A stretch of DNA of 50,082 bases from an uncultured Lachnospiraceae bacterium (GTDB lineage Bacteria; Bacillota; Clostridia; Lachnospirales; Lachnospiraceae). The stretch spans positions 1 to 50,082 of the forward strand of contig CAJUSJ010000021.1 of the NCBI GenBank assembly GCA_910588865.1, read 5' to 3'. Positions 14,515 through 23,658 of this stretch are shown piece by piece. The position numbers were made by a program, and so were the translations under genes. The notes beneath the pieces were generated by a model. That model made no database searches. It was not told the origin of the DNA and saw only the letters and a program-made list of their open reading frames with translations. Each line of letters opens with the position of its first letter. Position 1 is the stretch's first letter.

Positions 14515-17500
14515 TTACAGGCAGACCTCAACGGATTTCTCCAGGGTCAGGGAATAGATGACGCGCTTCTTCACCGGCTTTTTCCTGATCTGCTCCAGAG
14601 CGCGGCCATAGTAGTCAAGCTGGGCCTTGTAACGTTTTATCAGGATTTCCTCCTGGCCTTCCGGGATATGGTCGGTTTTATAGTCGATGAGGAGGATCCC
14701 GTCGTCGTCGTCAATCCAGGCATCGATGATACCCTGTATCAGCACCAGCTCTTTGGAATCTCCCATGCCCATGTCCGCTGCCGGAATTCCCATGACAAAC
14801 TGCTGCTCTCTGTGAAGCCTGTTTTCCTTCTGGGCCCTGGCCATCTGCCGGCCCAGAGAGGTCTTTAAAAATCTCCACAGCTTTTTAGGGCTGACCAGTT
14901 TTCTGGCCTCCTCTGGAATACTCCCCTCTTTTACGGCCTCCAAAAGCCAGCGGTCCACATCCTTCTCCTCTTTCATGGCTCCCAGATCCAGAAGCTCCAG
15001 CACCCTGTGGTAGGCGCTTCCCCTGACGGCTCCTCCGGGCCGGCGTCTTTCCCCCTCCTCCCCTGTCTCTTTCAGGAAATCCGGGATCGCGGGCTGGAAC
15101 AGGCTGTTTTTATCATCAATATCCTGGCCCTGCTTCTTCAGCTGGGAAACAGACATTTTTGTGTGCAGGTCAATATCCGCCCTGTAAGGGTACTCATAGG
15201 AAAGGCGCTGTGCCAGACGCTTCCCGGCCTCCTCATGGAATGTCTTTGAAAGATCCGCGGTTTTCAGCTCTTCCTCTGATATGGTCTTTTGGAGCTTTTG
15301 CTCAACCGCCTCCCCCACCAGCTCCTCCACGGACATCTTCTCCACATGAAAAAGAGGACTTTCCTCTGGCACCGCCATGAGCATCCAGTCTAAGTAAGAA
15401 CCAGCTGTCAGAAGGATAGTGTAAGGAATCTGCCGGGAATCCCATGTCTTTTGCCGCCATTTTTCCATCTTTTTCTCCAGATAGCGGTCCGTACAGGTCA
15501 TGATCAGCTTTTCCTTTGCCCTGGTCATGGCCACGTACAGAACCCGCAGCTCCTCCCCCAGATTGTCTCCATCCATCTTTCGCTTCAGCACATTTTTCTT
15601 AAGGGTAGGGGTCTTGACCCGGGTTTCCACATCCAGATAATCGGCAGCGATCCCCAGATCCGAATCGATCAAAAGCTTTCCCCTGACATCCTGTTTGTTA
15701 AACAATTTCCCCAGACCAGCCAGAAATACCACGGGAAATTCAAGTCCTTTGCTCTTGTGGATGCTCATGACCCGAACCATGTCCTGGGCTTTTCCCGATC
15801 CGGTGGCTTCCCCGAAATCCGTGTCATATTTCTTTAGTTTTTCGATGTACCTTATAAAATGGAACAGGCCCTTGTAACTGGTCTTTTCGTAAGCCCAGGC
15901 TTTCTCAATAAGCATGTCCAGATTGGCTTTCCTGGCCTCCCCGGCAGGCATGGCTGACACATAGGCGTAATATCCGGTTTTCAGATACATCCGGTGGATC
16001 AGCTCATGTATGGGCACATAGGCTGCCTCCCGCCTCAGCTCCTTGAGCATCGCGGAAAACCTCTTGATTTTTCTTAAGATAGATTCTCTTAGAGCTTCCG
16101 GCACACCGGCCCTGGCCGCGGCTGTTTCCCAGGACTCTGTCCTGGTCAGAGGGGCTTCCTCCGGCCCTGACAGCACCAGCTTTAGGGCCCCGTAGATCCC
16201 CCTGTCCTGACCCTTTACCGGACAGCGCTTCGCTGCCGCCGCCATAAAGGCCAGCTCCTCCTCGCTCATGCCTGTTATGGGAGACTTGAGCACAGCCGCA
16301 AGGGGAATGTCCTGCATGGGATTATCGATAACGGCCAGCATGGCCAGGATCGTCTCCACCTCAATGGTGTTAAAGTATCCGGTTCCGGTCTCGGCAAAGG
16401 CCGGGATGCCCTCCTGGGTCAGAACATTCAGGAAAGAGTCCGTCCACCCCGTAAGGCTGCGGAGAAGGATGACAATGTCGCTGTACCGGGCAACCCGGTA
16501 ACTCTCCTTTTCCTTGTCCCACACCCACAGCCCTTCCTCCGGGTCCGTCATCTGACGGATTCTTCTGGCAATAAGCCTGGCCTCTATCTCCCTGCTGGTG
16601 TACTCCTCCAGCTCCTCATCCGCCGGTCCCATGACCTTGGTTCCTGTGTCAACCATCAAAAGCTCTGTTGGAGTTCCCGCTTTTTTGTCCGTGTCCTGAA
16701 ACACCGCTCCCGGGTGGAGAGCCGTATTTTGGGTGTACTGAATATTGCCCAGGTTCTTTGTCATAATCTGGAAGAAAACCTCATTGATACTCTCAAGCAC
16801 AGAGGCCCTGCTCCTGAAATTCTGCCGCAGCTCAATCTTTTTCCCTCTCTCCCCGGTCTCCTGGTTCCCGGGGGCTTGGGGTTCCTCCCCGTAAGTCTCA
16901 TAGCTCTCGTATTTTTTCATAAAAAGCTCTGGCCTGGCCAGGCGGAATTTGTAGATGCTCTGCTTCACATCTCCCACCATGAAGACATTGGGACGTCCAA
17001 ACCGCTCTGCCGACAGGGCTTTGATCAGGGTTTCCTGGACATCATTGCTGTCCTGGTATTCATCCACCAGGATCTCTACGTATCTCTGGCTGAGCTCGTC
17101 CGCGGCGGCGGTGTACTCCAGGCTTCCGTTTTCCTTCTTGATCAGCACCTTAAGGGCCTGGTGTTCCAGGTCGTTAAAATCCACAATGTTTTTCTCTTTT
17201 TTGCTTTCCTGATACCGCCGGTCAAACTCCCCCGCCAGCTCAAGGAGCTTAAGAGCCACTGCCCGTCCGCCCAGAAGACAGGCAGAGGCTTCCTCTATGG
17301 TCTGCTGTCCGTAAAGCCCTCTTAAATCTCCCAGAGCCTTCTTCACCTGGTTCCGGCAGGCAGAGGCGTACTCTTTCTTCGCGGGGTCAAGGTCCTTTCC
17401 CCTGGCAGCGGCGATTCTTCCAAAGGAGACGGCCCCAAGCTCCCGGTTCAGGGAGGCGTAGTCTTTGGCGCTTTTTATTCTTCGAAGCATTTCCAGCTCT

Positions 17501-18252
17501 GTCTGAAGTGTGGGGATATATTTTTCCGGACCGCCTTCCTGGCCGCACACCTCTATGGCCCCTTCCAGCTGGTCTTCCAGCTCCTCAAGGCAAAGCCTCA
17601 CGTCTTCAAGAAGGTACCGGATCCAGGCGGAGCCTTCCAGCTTCCCTTCTTCCAGCTCCTCAAGCTCCCTTTCGCATCGGTTCAGCCACTCCTGGGGGAA
17701 GGGATTGCTCTGGGAAAATGTGTACACCCGCAGGATATAATCGTCAATACCACTGTCGGATTTGCCCGAAGCGTAGGTCTCCACAAACTCCTGGAACACC
17801 TTATCTCCGGATTCATAGTACTCCTCCAGCAGCTGGTCCATCACGTCAGCCTTGAGAAGCATCAGTTCCCCTTCGTCCCCTATGCGGAACCCGGGGTCCA
17901 TGTCCAGCAGGTTAAAGTGATCCCTTATAAGGCTTAAGCAGAAGCTGTCAATGGTGGTGATCTGGGCCCTGTGGACCAGAGCCGCCTGAATCTGCAGGTG
18001 AGCCCTTCCAGGCTCCTCTTCCAGCTTCCTCTCAATGGCCTGGGAGATCCTCTCCCGCATTTCGGCCGCGGCCGCGTTGGTGAAGGTCATCACCAGCAGG
18101 TGGTCAATATCCACCGGGTGTTCCTCGTCGCAGATCAGATTGATGATCCTCTCCACCAGCACCGCCGTCTTCCCGCTTCCCGCGGCAGCGGATACCAGAA
18201 GATTGGATCCCCTGGCATCAATTACCTCCTTCTGTCTCGGAGTCCACTTCAT
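14515..18252 (-). CDS. addA: Helicase-nuclease subunit AddA
   Basis: Subunit of the AddAB enzyme that resects double-strand breaks for RecA-dependent repair. The product is about 1245 residues. It has a UvrD-type helicase with Walker A SAAAGSGKTAVLVERI near the N-terminus, EILVDEYQDSNDVQ (Walker B), VKQSIYKFRLARP and, near 70% of the length, MSIHKSKGLEFPVVFLAGLG. A C-terminal RecB-type nuclease has IDAWIDDDDGILLIDYKTD and QLDYYGRAL. I prefer the ATG at 18252 over the one at 18258, because GGAGGGG abuts the first and is well spaced for the second. It overlaps addB by 35-41 bases, so the subunits are coupled. Confidence 0.96.
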   Translation of the reverse strand: MKWTPRQKEVIDARGSNLLVSAAAGSGKTAVLVERIINLICDEEHPVDIDHLLVMTFTNAAAAEMRERISQAIERKLEEEPGRAHLQIQAALVHRAQITTIDSFCLSLIRDHFNLLDMDPGFRIGDEGELMLLKADVMDQLLEEYYESGDKVFQEFVETYASGKSDSGIDDYILRVYTFSQSNPFPQEWLNRCERELEELEEGKLEGSAWIRYLLEDVRLCLEELEDQLEGAIEVCGQEGGPEKYIPTLQTELEMLRRIKSAKDYASLNRELGAVSFGRIAAARGKDLDPAKKEYASACRNQVKKALGDLRGLYGQQTIEEASACLLGGRAVALKLLELAGEFDRRYQESKKEKNIVDFNDLEHQALKVLIKKENGSLEYTAAADELSQRYVEILVDEYQDSNDVQETLIKALSAERFGRPNVFMVGDVKQSIYKFRLARPELFMKKYESYETYGEEPQAPGNQETGERGKKIELRQNFRSRASVLESINEVFFQIMTKNLGNIQYTQNTALHPGAVFQDTDKKAGTPTELLMVDTGTKVMGPADEELEEYTSREIEARLIARRIRQMTDPEEGLWVWDKEKESYRVARYSDIVILLRSLTGWTDSFLNVLTQEGIPAFAETGTGYFNTIEVETILAMLAVIDNPMQDIPLAAVLKSPITGMSEEELAFMAAAAKRCPVKGQDRGIYGALKLVLSGPEEAPLTRTESWETAAARAGVPEALRESILRKIKRFSAMLKELRREAAYVPIHELIHRMYLKTGYYAYVSAMPAGEARKANLDMLIEKAWAYEKTSYKGLFHFIRYIEKLKKYDTDFGEATGSGKAQDMVRVMSIHKSKGLEFPVVFLAGLGKLFNKQDVRGKLLIDSDLGIAADYLDVETRVKTPTLKKNVLKRKMDGDNLGEELRVLYVAMTRAKEKLIMTCTDRYLEKKMEKWRQKTWDSRQIPYTILLTAGSYLDWMLMAVPEESPLFHVEKMSVEELVGEAVEQKLQKTISEEELKTADLSKTFHEEAGKRLAQRLSYEYPYRADIDLHTKMSVSQLKKQGQDIDDKNSLFQPAIPDFLKETGEEGERRRPGGAVRGSAYHRVLELLDLGAMKEEKDVDRWLLEAVKEGSIPEEARKLVSPKKLWRFLKTSLGRQMARAQKENRLHREQQFVMGIPAADMGMGDSKELVLIQGIIDAWIDDDDGILLIDYKTDHIPEGQEEILIKRYKAQLDYYGRALEQIRKKPVKKRVIYSLTLEKSVEVCL

Positions 18253-21200
18253 CTTCATCCCCTCCTTCCATGATCTGCTCCCACACCTGGGCCGGCTTCA
18301 GGGCCGGAAAACGGCGGAACCGGTACCCGGACACCTTTAGGTCAAACCCGCACACGCCGTGGTAGGGACAGTAATCGCAAGCGGTCTTGTTTCCCTGTTT
18401 GTAGGGCGCTGCCTGGGTTTTCCCGTCCAGAATGTCCCGCCCGTCTTCCCGGACTTTCTCCCTCACATACAGCTTCAGGGCCTCGAAATGCCTGCCGCTG
18501 GCCACTGAGGAATAGTGCTCCTGAAGCATCCCGTCTTTCACGGCCACAGGGATCACGTCGGATCTGGACCGGATCTCCCTGTCCATGTGTCCGATGACCT
18601 CTAAGTCGCTGTTGACCAGTCCGTTCATCTTAAGCTCCTCCAGAATGAGCCTCTGGATCTCGTCGGGATCCTGTGGATCCTCCGCGTCTTTGGCGTCCAC
18701 CACGGGGTCCTTGATGTTATAGTAAAAGATCCCCGCGGGCACCACCTCCTTGTCCGGAAAACGGCGTTTCTCCAGCTCTGTCACCGCATCCATGTAGACC
18801 ACCAGCTGGAGCTGAAACCCATAGTAGATGGCCGCCAGGTCAAAGCGTGTGGAGCCGGATTTGTAGTCAATGATCTTCACATACACATGGTCTTCATCCT
18901 GACACAAGTCCAGGCGGTCGATCCTCCCCCTAAGGTGCAGCTCCTCCTCGCCGGACAGCTGGATCCTCATGGCCTCTAAGTTGTCCACGGCGGAAAAGGA
19001 TACCTCGAACCCTGCTGGGACAAAATCTCCTTTTTTCAGCTGTTCCCCTAGAGCCCACATGGTCCGGTCCGTCATCCGCTCAACGCGGCCCGCCAGGTAC
19101 TGGTTCCTGGCGCTGCTTTTTAAGATGGTGTTGCCGTACTCCTGGGTCACCCTGGCCACGCAGGAGCTGACCAGGCTCTTTCTCTCCTCCTCCGTGATGG
19201 CGGTCAGATCCCTTCCCTGGCTTTTCAGCTCCTGAAAGCACAGATCAATGGAGCTGTGGAAAAGATTTCCCATGTCCACAGCACCGATCTGGTACTGCTG
19301 GCGCTCCATCAGCTCCAGACCATAGCTTAGAAAATGGGCGTAAGCGCAGGAGGCGTACTGTTCCAGCCGGGTGACGCTGCCCTGGATGATCTTCCCGTAC
19401 AGAGCCCTTGCCGCCGCCTTTCCGATGCCTTTTGCCTCATAGGAGTAAAAGGCCGCTGATCTCAACCTCTCCACCTGGTCTTTGTAGTCAGCCTGCCCGG
19501 CAAAATACCGGTACAGCTCCCAAAACTCCGGATCTTCCCGCCTGTTCTCATAGTCCCTCAGCCCTTCTATAAGGCGGTCTAAACCTTCCGCCGGGGAGCT
19601 GATCTGCCCTTCCAGGTCCCGGGCCTCTCTCACCTTTATGTGGGGAAACATCCGCTTCAGCTCTCCGATAAGGGGAGAAGGCCTCTGGGCCTTGCCTGCC
19701 TGGGAGAAAGCTGACCAGGACAGAATCAGGCGGCATGAGGGCTTGGTCATCATCAGATATAAATAAAATCTTTGCTGAAAGCTGTCCTCCCTGGCAGTGG
19801 GCGCCAACTCGATGGACATCTCTTTCAGGAATTCCCGGTCCGTGTCCGTCAGGATGCCTCCCCTCTCCTTTCTGGCGGGGACGATGCCCTCATTGACTCC
19901 CACAAAAAACAGCACCTTGATCTGATCCAGACGGGTCCTGGTAATATCGCCCACCACCACCCTGTCCACTGTGGCCGGGATGACTCCCACGGTGATCTCC
20001 CCAAACCCCGCGTCCAATATCTGAGCATACTCTCTCAGGCTCATCTTCTCCTCTCCTAAAAGGTGGACAAGGCGGTCGAACATCTGGATCACCAATTCGT
20101 ACACCTGCTCGTACTCTTTTGCCAGACTGTACTCTCCTATGCTCTCAAAGTATTCCCTGTACTCCTCAAGCTGCCGCTGAACCTGGCACTCCTCCAGACA
20201 GGAGACCACGGCGGCGGTCATGGTCCGGACCGTCTTTTCGCTGTCAGCCATGGCGGCCTTAAGGCCCTCCAGCCTGGAAAGGATCTCCTGGCGAAACTGG
20301 TTGAGCTCATCTAAATCAAGGTTCTTTCCACCCCGGTATGTATATTCCCAAGTCTGACTCCACCGCTTATATCCCCGTATACCCAGCGCCACAACATAGT
20401 TTTCCAGACGGTCGATCTTCTCCTGCTCAGAGGACACCAGTCCTGTCTTTAGAAAGCGGAATATGCTTTCATAGTCAAAACCTTTCTGGACCGTCTCCAG
20501 GGCAGCCCGGATAAATTCCACCATGATATTTTCCAGGATGCTCTTTTTATTGTCCATAAAATAAGGGATTTCTTCCCTCTGAAAGCAGTTGATGATCTCA
20601 TAGCCATACCCGGACAGATCCCCTGTGATCACCGCGATCTCCCTGTAGCGGATGCCCTCATCCTGCACCAGACTGTGGATGCTACAGGCCACCGCGTCGA
20701 TCTCCTGTCCGGGGTTGGAGGCCTGAAACAGCTGGGTCTCCTCCGGTTCCCCTTCATATCTGGCCTGGGTGAACCGGTACAGGTTCTGCTCTATAAAACC
20801 GATGGAGGGGCTGTGGGAAAACCGTTTGCCATGGCTTTTTCCAAAATCCAGCACCACATCCTTGTCCCTGGCCACGGACTTTCCGGCTGCCAGCTTTTCC
20901 AGCCGGTACACCAGCTGCTTGCTCATGTGGAACAGATCCTGGATTCGCCCAGGGTCGTAGGGGTCTGCCTCCGGCCCCGCGGTGACCGTGACCACTACTT
21001 TTTTGGCATGGACCATGAGAAGCTCCAGAAGGCGGTACTGGACCGGGGTGAACCCGGTGTACCCGTCCAGAGTCACCACGCTGTTTTTTATAAGGCGGGA
21101 GTCCGGCAGCACTCTGCACAGCACATCTAAGATCTCCTCCGCGGTGATGTAGCGTCTGGAGATCTCCTCCTGAAATGCCTGGCAGATCACCAGCAGATCC

Positions 21201-21667
21201 TTTAGTTTTTCTCTGAGGAGAGGGCTTTTTGCCTCCTCGAAAGCCCCCTTCAGACTGTCAGGCCCCACCCCGTACTGGTAAAGCTCCGACAGCATGGATT
21301 TTAGCTGGTTGATAAATCCGGTCTGATTCAGATGTCCGGAAAAGACTCCTAAATTTTTTCGCTGTTCTGAGGCCACCTTTCTCAGCACCATGGATTTCCC
21401 CATATCGTCCAATACCTCCAGGTGCTCCGCTGCCAGCTCCTCAAAGACCCTGTAGGCCAGGCGCTGAAAACTGACAATATCAATATTCATGGTCCCGTGA
21501 TCCGGGTGGAGCGCGACGATCTCCTTCTGGGTCTGCATGGTAAACTGCTCCGGGACAATGGCAATGTACTGAATATCCGGCTCCTCCAAAGACACGCGGA
21601 TCAAATTCTCGTAAAGGTATCTGGTCTTTCCGGCACCAGAACTTCCTATTATAAGCTGCAGGGACAT
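18218..21667 (-). CDS. addB: Helicase-nuclease subunit AddB
   Basis: Partner of AddA in double-strand break processing. The 1149 residues include an N-terminal Walker A GSSGAGKTRYL, a degenerate helicase core expected to recognise Chi, and a C-terminal nuclease domain with GRIDRLDLCQ and KIIDYKSGS. The four cysteines of the iron-sulfur staple are visible: one in RLEQYASCAYAHF and three in CDYCPYHGVC. The ATG at 21667 has a perfect GAGGAGG site. The upstream gap of about 105 bases is shared with the divergent FMN-binding-like gene; I see no strong promoter for addB there. Confidence 0.96.
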   Translation of the reverse strand: MSLQLIIGSSGAGKTRYLYENLIRVSLEEPDIQYIAIVPEQFTMQTQKEIVALHPDHGTMNIDIVSFQRLAYRVFEELAAEHLEVLDDMGKSMVLRKVASEQRKNLGVFSGHLNQTGFINQLKSMLSELYQYGVGPDSLKGAFEEAKSPLLREKLKDLLVICQAFQEEISRRYITAEEILDVLCRVLPDSRLIKNSVVTLDGYTGFTPVQYRLLELLMVHAKKVVVTVTAGPEADPYDPGRIQDLFHMSKQLVYRLEKLAAGKSVARDKDVVLDFGKSHGKRFSHSPSIGFIEQNLYRFTQARYEGEPEETQLFQASNPGQEIDAVACSIHSLVQDEGIRYREIAVITGDLSGYGYEIINCFQREEIPYFMDNKKSILENIMVEFIRAALETVQKGFDYESIFRFLKTGLVSSEQEKIDRLENYVVALGIRGYKRWSQTWEYTYRGGKNLDLDELNQFRQEILSRLEGLKAAMADSEKTVRTMTAAVVSCLEECQVQRQLEEYREYFESIGEYSLAKEYEQVYELVIQMFDRLVHLLGEEKMSLREYAQILDAGFGEITVGVIPATVDRVVVGDITRTRLDQIKVLFFVGVNEGIVPARKERGGILTDTDREFLKEMSIELAPTAREDSFQQRFYLYLMMTKPSCRLILSWSAFSQAGKAQRPSPLIGELKRMFPHIKVREARDLEGQISSPAEGLDRLIEGLRDYENRREDPEFWELYRYFAGQADYKDQVERLRSAAFYSYEAKGIGKAAARALYGKIIQGSVTRLEQYASCAYAHFLSYGLELMERQQYQIGAVDMGNLFHSSIDLCFQELKSQGRDLTAITEEERKSLVSSCVARVTQEYGNTILKSSARNQYLAGRVERMTDRTMWALGEQLKKGDFVPAGFEVSFSAVDNLEAMRIQLSGEEELHLRGRIDRLDLCQDEDHVYVKIIDYKSGSTRFDLAAIYYGFQLQLVVYMDAVTELEKRRFPDKEVVPAGIFYYNIKDPVVDAKDAEDPQDPDEIQRLILEELKMNGLVNSDLEVIGHMDREIRSRSDVIPVAVKDGMLQEHYSSVASGRHFEALKLYVREKVREDGRDILDGKTQAAPYKQGNKTACDYCPYHGVCGFDLKVSGYRFRRFPALKPAQVWEQIMEGGDEDEVDSETEGGN

Positions 21668-21772
21668 CTGTTCACCTCCTCATTGTGGGAATCAATACTC
21701 TCTTTTGAAATTGGGGAATAAATCTTATGACGCGGTAATAAATTGTAACAAATCAAACCTGGAGGTCCTATT

Positions 21773-22210
21773 ATGAGCTCCAAAACAAAAATCGTGGTTC
21801 TGAGGATGAAAGAGCTGATCTACACGGCTGTTTTTCTTGGACTAGCGGTTGTCCTGATCACCTTGTTCCTGATCATGTTCCGCCCCAGACCGGAATCAGC
21901 TCCCCCTTCCCAGTCCGCCGCCTACATACCCGGAGTCTACACCTCCTCCATGACTTTAGGAGGACAGAACTTAAATGTGGAAGTCACTGTGGACGCTGAC
22001 CAGATCCAGTCCGTGTCCTTCGTCTCTCTCGACGAAGCCGTGACCACCATGTACCCTCTGATGCAGCCGGTGATGGATGACCTGTCTGCCCAGATCGTGC
22101 AAAACCAGTCCACGGAAAACCTGTCCTATGCCCTGGAGACCCGTTATACTTCCCAGTCGCTGATTGACGCGATTGACAGGGCTCTGGGAAAAGCAAAAGT
22201 AAGAAATTAG
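21773..22210 (+). CDS. Membrane-anchored FMN-binding-like domain protein
   Basis: 145 residues: a short cytoplasmic start, one membrane helix (about 14-40), a Pro/Ser linker, then an extracellular domain. The domain reads IPGVYTSSMTLGGQNLNVEV, continues with DADQIQSVSFVSLDEA and QSTENLSYALETRYTS, and ends SLIDAIDRALGKA. This follows the FMN_bind pattern (G-x-Y-x, beta strands, then a Q-S segment and a helix) seen in RnfG/NqrC-like proteins. However, the S-G-A-T flavinylation site expected before TS is LETRYTS here, so covalent FMN is doubtful. No electron-transport genes are adjacent. GGAGG sits eight bases before the ATG. Function unknown. Confidence 0.6.
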   Translation: MSSKTKIVVLRMKELIYTAVFLGLAVVLITLFLIMFRPRPESAPPSQSAAYIPGVYTSSMTLGGQNLNVEVTVDADQIQSVSFVSLDEAVTTMYPLMQPVMDDLSAQIVQNQSTENLSYALETRYTSQSLIDAIDRALGKAKVRN

Positions 22211-22214
22211 TCAG

Positions 22215-22243
22215 TTGTTTTTCCTCTGGACCTGTGATATAGT
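22215..22243 (+). promoter_or_regulatory. Promoter for the MATE transporter gene
   Basis: TTGTTT (22215-22220), 17 bases, TATAGT (22238-22243), directly after the stop of the FMN-binding-like gene and about 55 bases before the MATE start. Confidence 0.55.
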
Positions 22244-22296
22244 AGGGAATCGTACCAACTAGAAATCGGTCTTGTCATGGAGGTAAGAAAGGGTCT

Positions 22297-23658
22297 ATGA
22301 GACAGAAGATAACAAATCAGATTACAGAAGGAGTCATCTGGCAGCAGCTGCTGCTGTTTTTCTTTCCGATCTTGTTCGGAACATTTTTTCAGCAATTATA
22401 CAACACTGTGGATGCCATCGTTGTGGGGCGGTTTGTGGGAAAGGAAGCCCTGGCTGCCGTGGGAGGGCCTACCGGGACTTTGATCAATCTGCTGGTAGGC
22501 TTTTTCGTGGGCCTCTCCTCCGGAGCCACGGTCATCATCTCCCAGTTTTACGGGGCCGGGCGCGGGGACAAGGTCTGTTACGCGGTCCACACTTCAGCAG
22601 CCTTCTCCCTGCTGTGCGGGGCAGGGATCATGGCTGTTGGGATCTTTGGCGCGCCTTACGCCTTAACCGCCATGGGAACGCCGGATGATATCCTTTCGTA
22701 CGCGATTCTCTACATGAGGATCTATTTCCTTGGAACCATCCCAAACCTGATCTATAACATGGGGTCCGGGATCCTGAGGGCGGCCGGAGACTCTAAGCGG
22801 CCTCTTCTGTTTCTCATAACCGGATGTGTCACCAACATTGTGCTGGATGTGGTCTTTGTGGTCATCCTTGACTTAGGTGTGGCCGGAGCCGCGGCAGCCA
22901 CTATCCTATCCCAAACTGCCAGCGCCATCTTCGTCCTGGTGGTTCTCACAAGAACCCGGGAGATGTATCAGCTGGTATTCTCTAAGCTTCGGCTGGACCG
23001 CCGGATGCTTAAGCGGATCATCCGAATTGGGCTGCCCGCCGGACTGCAGTCCGTGATGTATTCCCTGTCCAATGTGATCATCCAGTCCAGCGTCAACAGC
23101 CTGGGCACGGACACCATAGCGGCGTGGACCGCTTACGGCAAAATCGACTGCGTCTTCTGGATGATTGTCAACGCTTTCGGCATATCGGTCACCACCTTTG
23201 TGGGGCAGAATTACGGAGCCGGAAAGATGGACCGGGTGAAAAAAGGCATCCGGCAGTGCCTGGCCATGACCGTGGTTTCCTCTGTGGCCCTGTCGTTCTT
23301 CCTGTATGAATTTGGATTTTATATATTTGAGATCTTCACCACAGACGGGGCTGTATTGGAGAAAGGCATGGAGATCCTCCGGTTCCTGGTTCCATCCTTT
23401 GTCACCTATGTGACCGTGGAGATCTATTCCGGCGCGCTGAGGGGGATCGGGGATTCCTGGCTTCCCATGGTCCTCACCATGGTGGGGATCTGCGGCCTCC
23501 GGGTCCTGTGGATCGTGGCGGCAGTCCCCTTGAGAAGAACCATTACCACGGTGGTGTTCAGCTACCCCTTAACCTGGTCCGTGACCACGGTCCTGTTCAT
23601 CATCTATTTTCACTGGTTCAGCAGGCTTGGGAAAAAGGGGCCGTGCCAGAAAGCCTAG
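22297..23658 (+). CDS. MATE family multidrug/toxic-compound efflux transporter
   Basis: 453-residue polytopic membrane protein with about twelve helices in two homologous halves. The first begins GVIWQQLLLFFFPILFGTFF and contains QQLYNTVDAIVVGRFVG and GLSSGATVIISQFYGAG. The second contains GLPAGLQSVMYSLSNVIIQS and FVGQNYGAGKMDRVK. These are standard MATE (NorM/DinF-like) motifs; members exchange Na+ or H+ for cationic drugs or metabolites. The substrate cannot be read from sequence. GGAGG precedes the ATG, and the stop shares a CTAG with the convergent lipoprotein gene. Confidence 0.93.
   Translation: MRQKITNQITEGVIWQQLLLFFFPILFGTFFQQLYNTVDAIVVGRFVGKEALAAVGGPTGTLINLLVGFFVGLSSGATVIISQFYGAGRGDKVCYAVHTSAAFSLLCGAGIMAVGIFGAPYALTAMGTPDDILSYAILYMRIYFLGTIPNLIYNMGSGILRAAGDSKRPLLFLITGCVTNIVLDVVFVVILDLGVAGAAAATILSQTASAIFVLVVLTRTREMYQLVFSKLRLDRRMLKRIIRIGLPAGLQSVMYSLSNVIIQSSVNSLGTDTIAAWTAYGKIDCVFWMIVNAFGISVTTFVGQNYGAGKMDRVKKGIRQCLAMTVVSSVALSFFLYEFGFYIFEIFTTDGAVLEKGMEILRFLVPSFVTYVTVEIYSGALRGIGDSWLPMVLTMVGICGLRVLWIVAAVPLRRTITTVVFSYPLTWSVTTVLFIIYFHWFSRLGKKGPCQKA

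Noticed and set aside
16714..17325. 203-residue plus-strand reading frame opposite addA
   Set aside because: It is a shadow of the addA coding frame with no start signal and low-complexity composition. The many other long antisense frames over ftsZ, smc and addB were rejected for the same reason.
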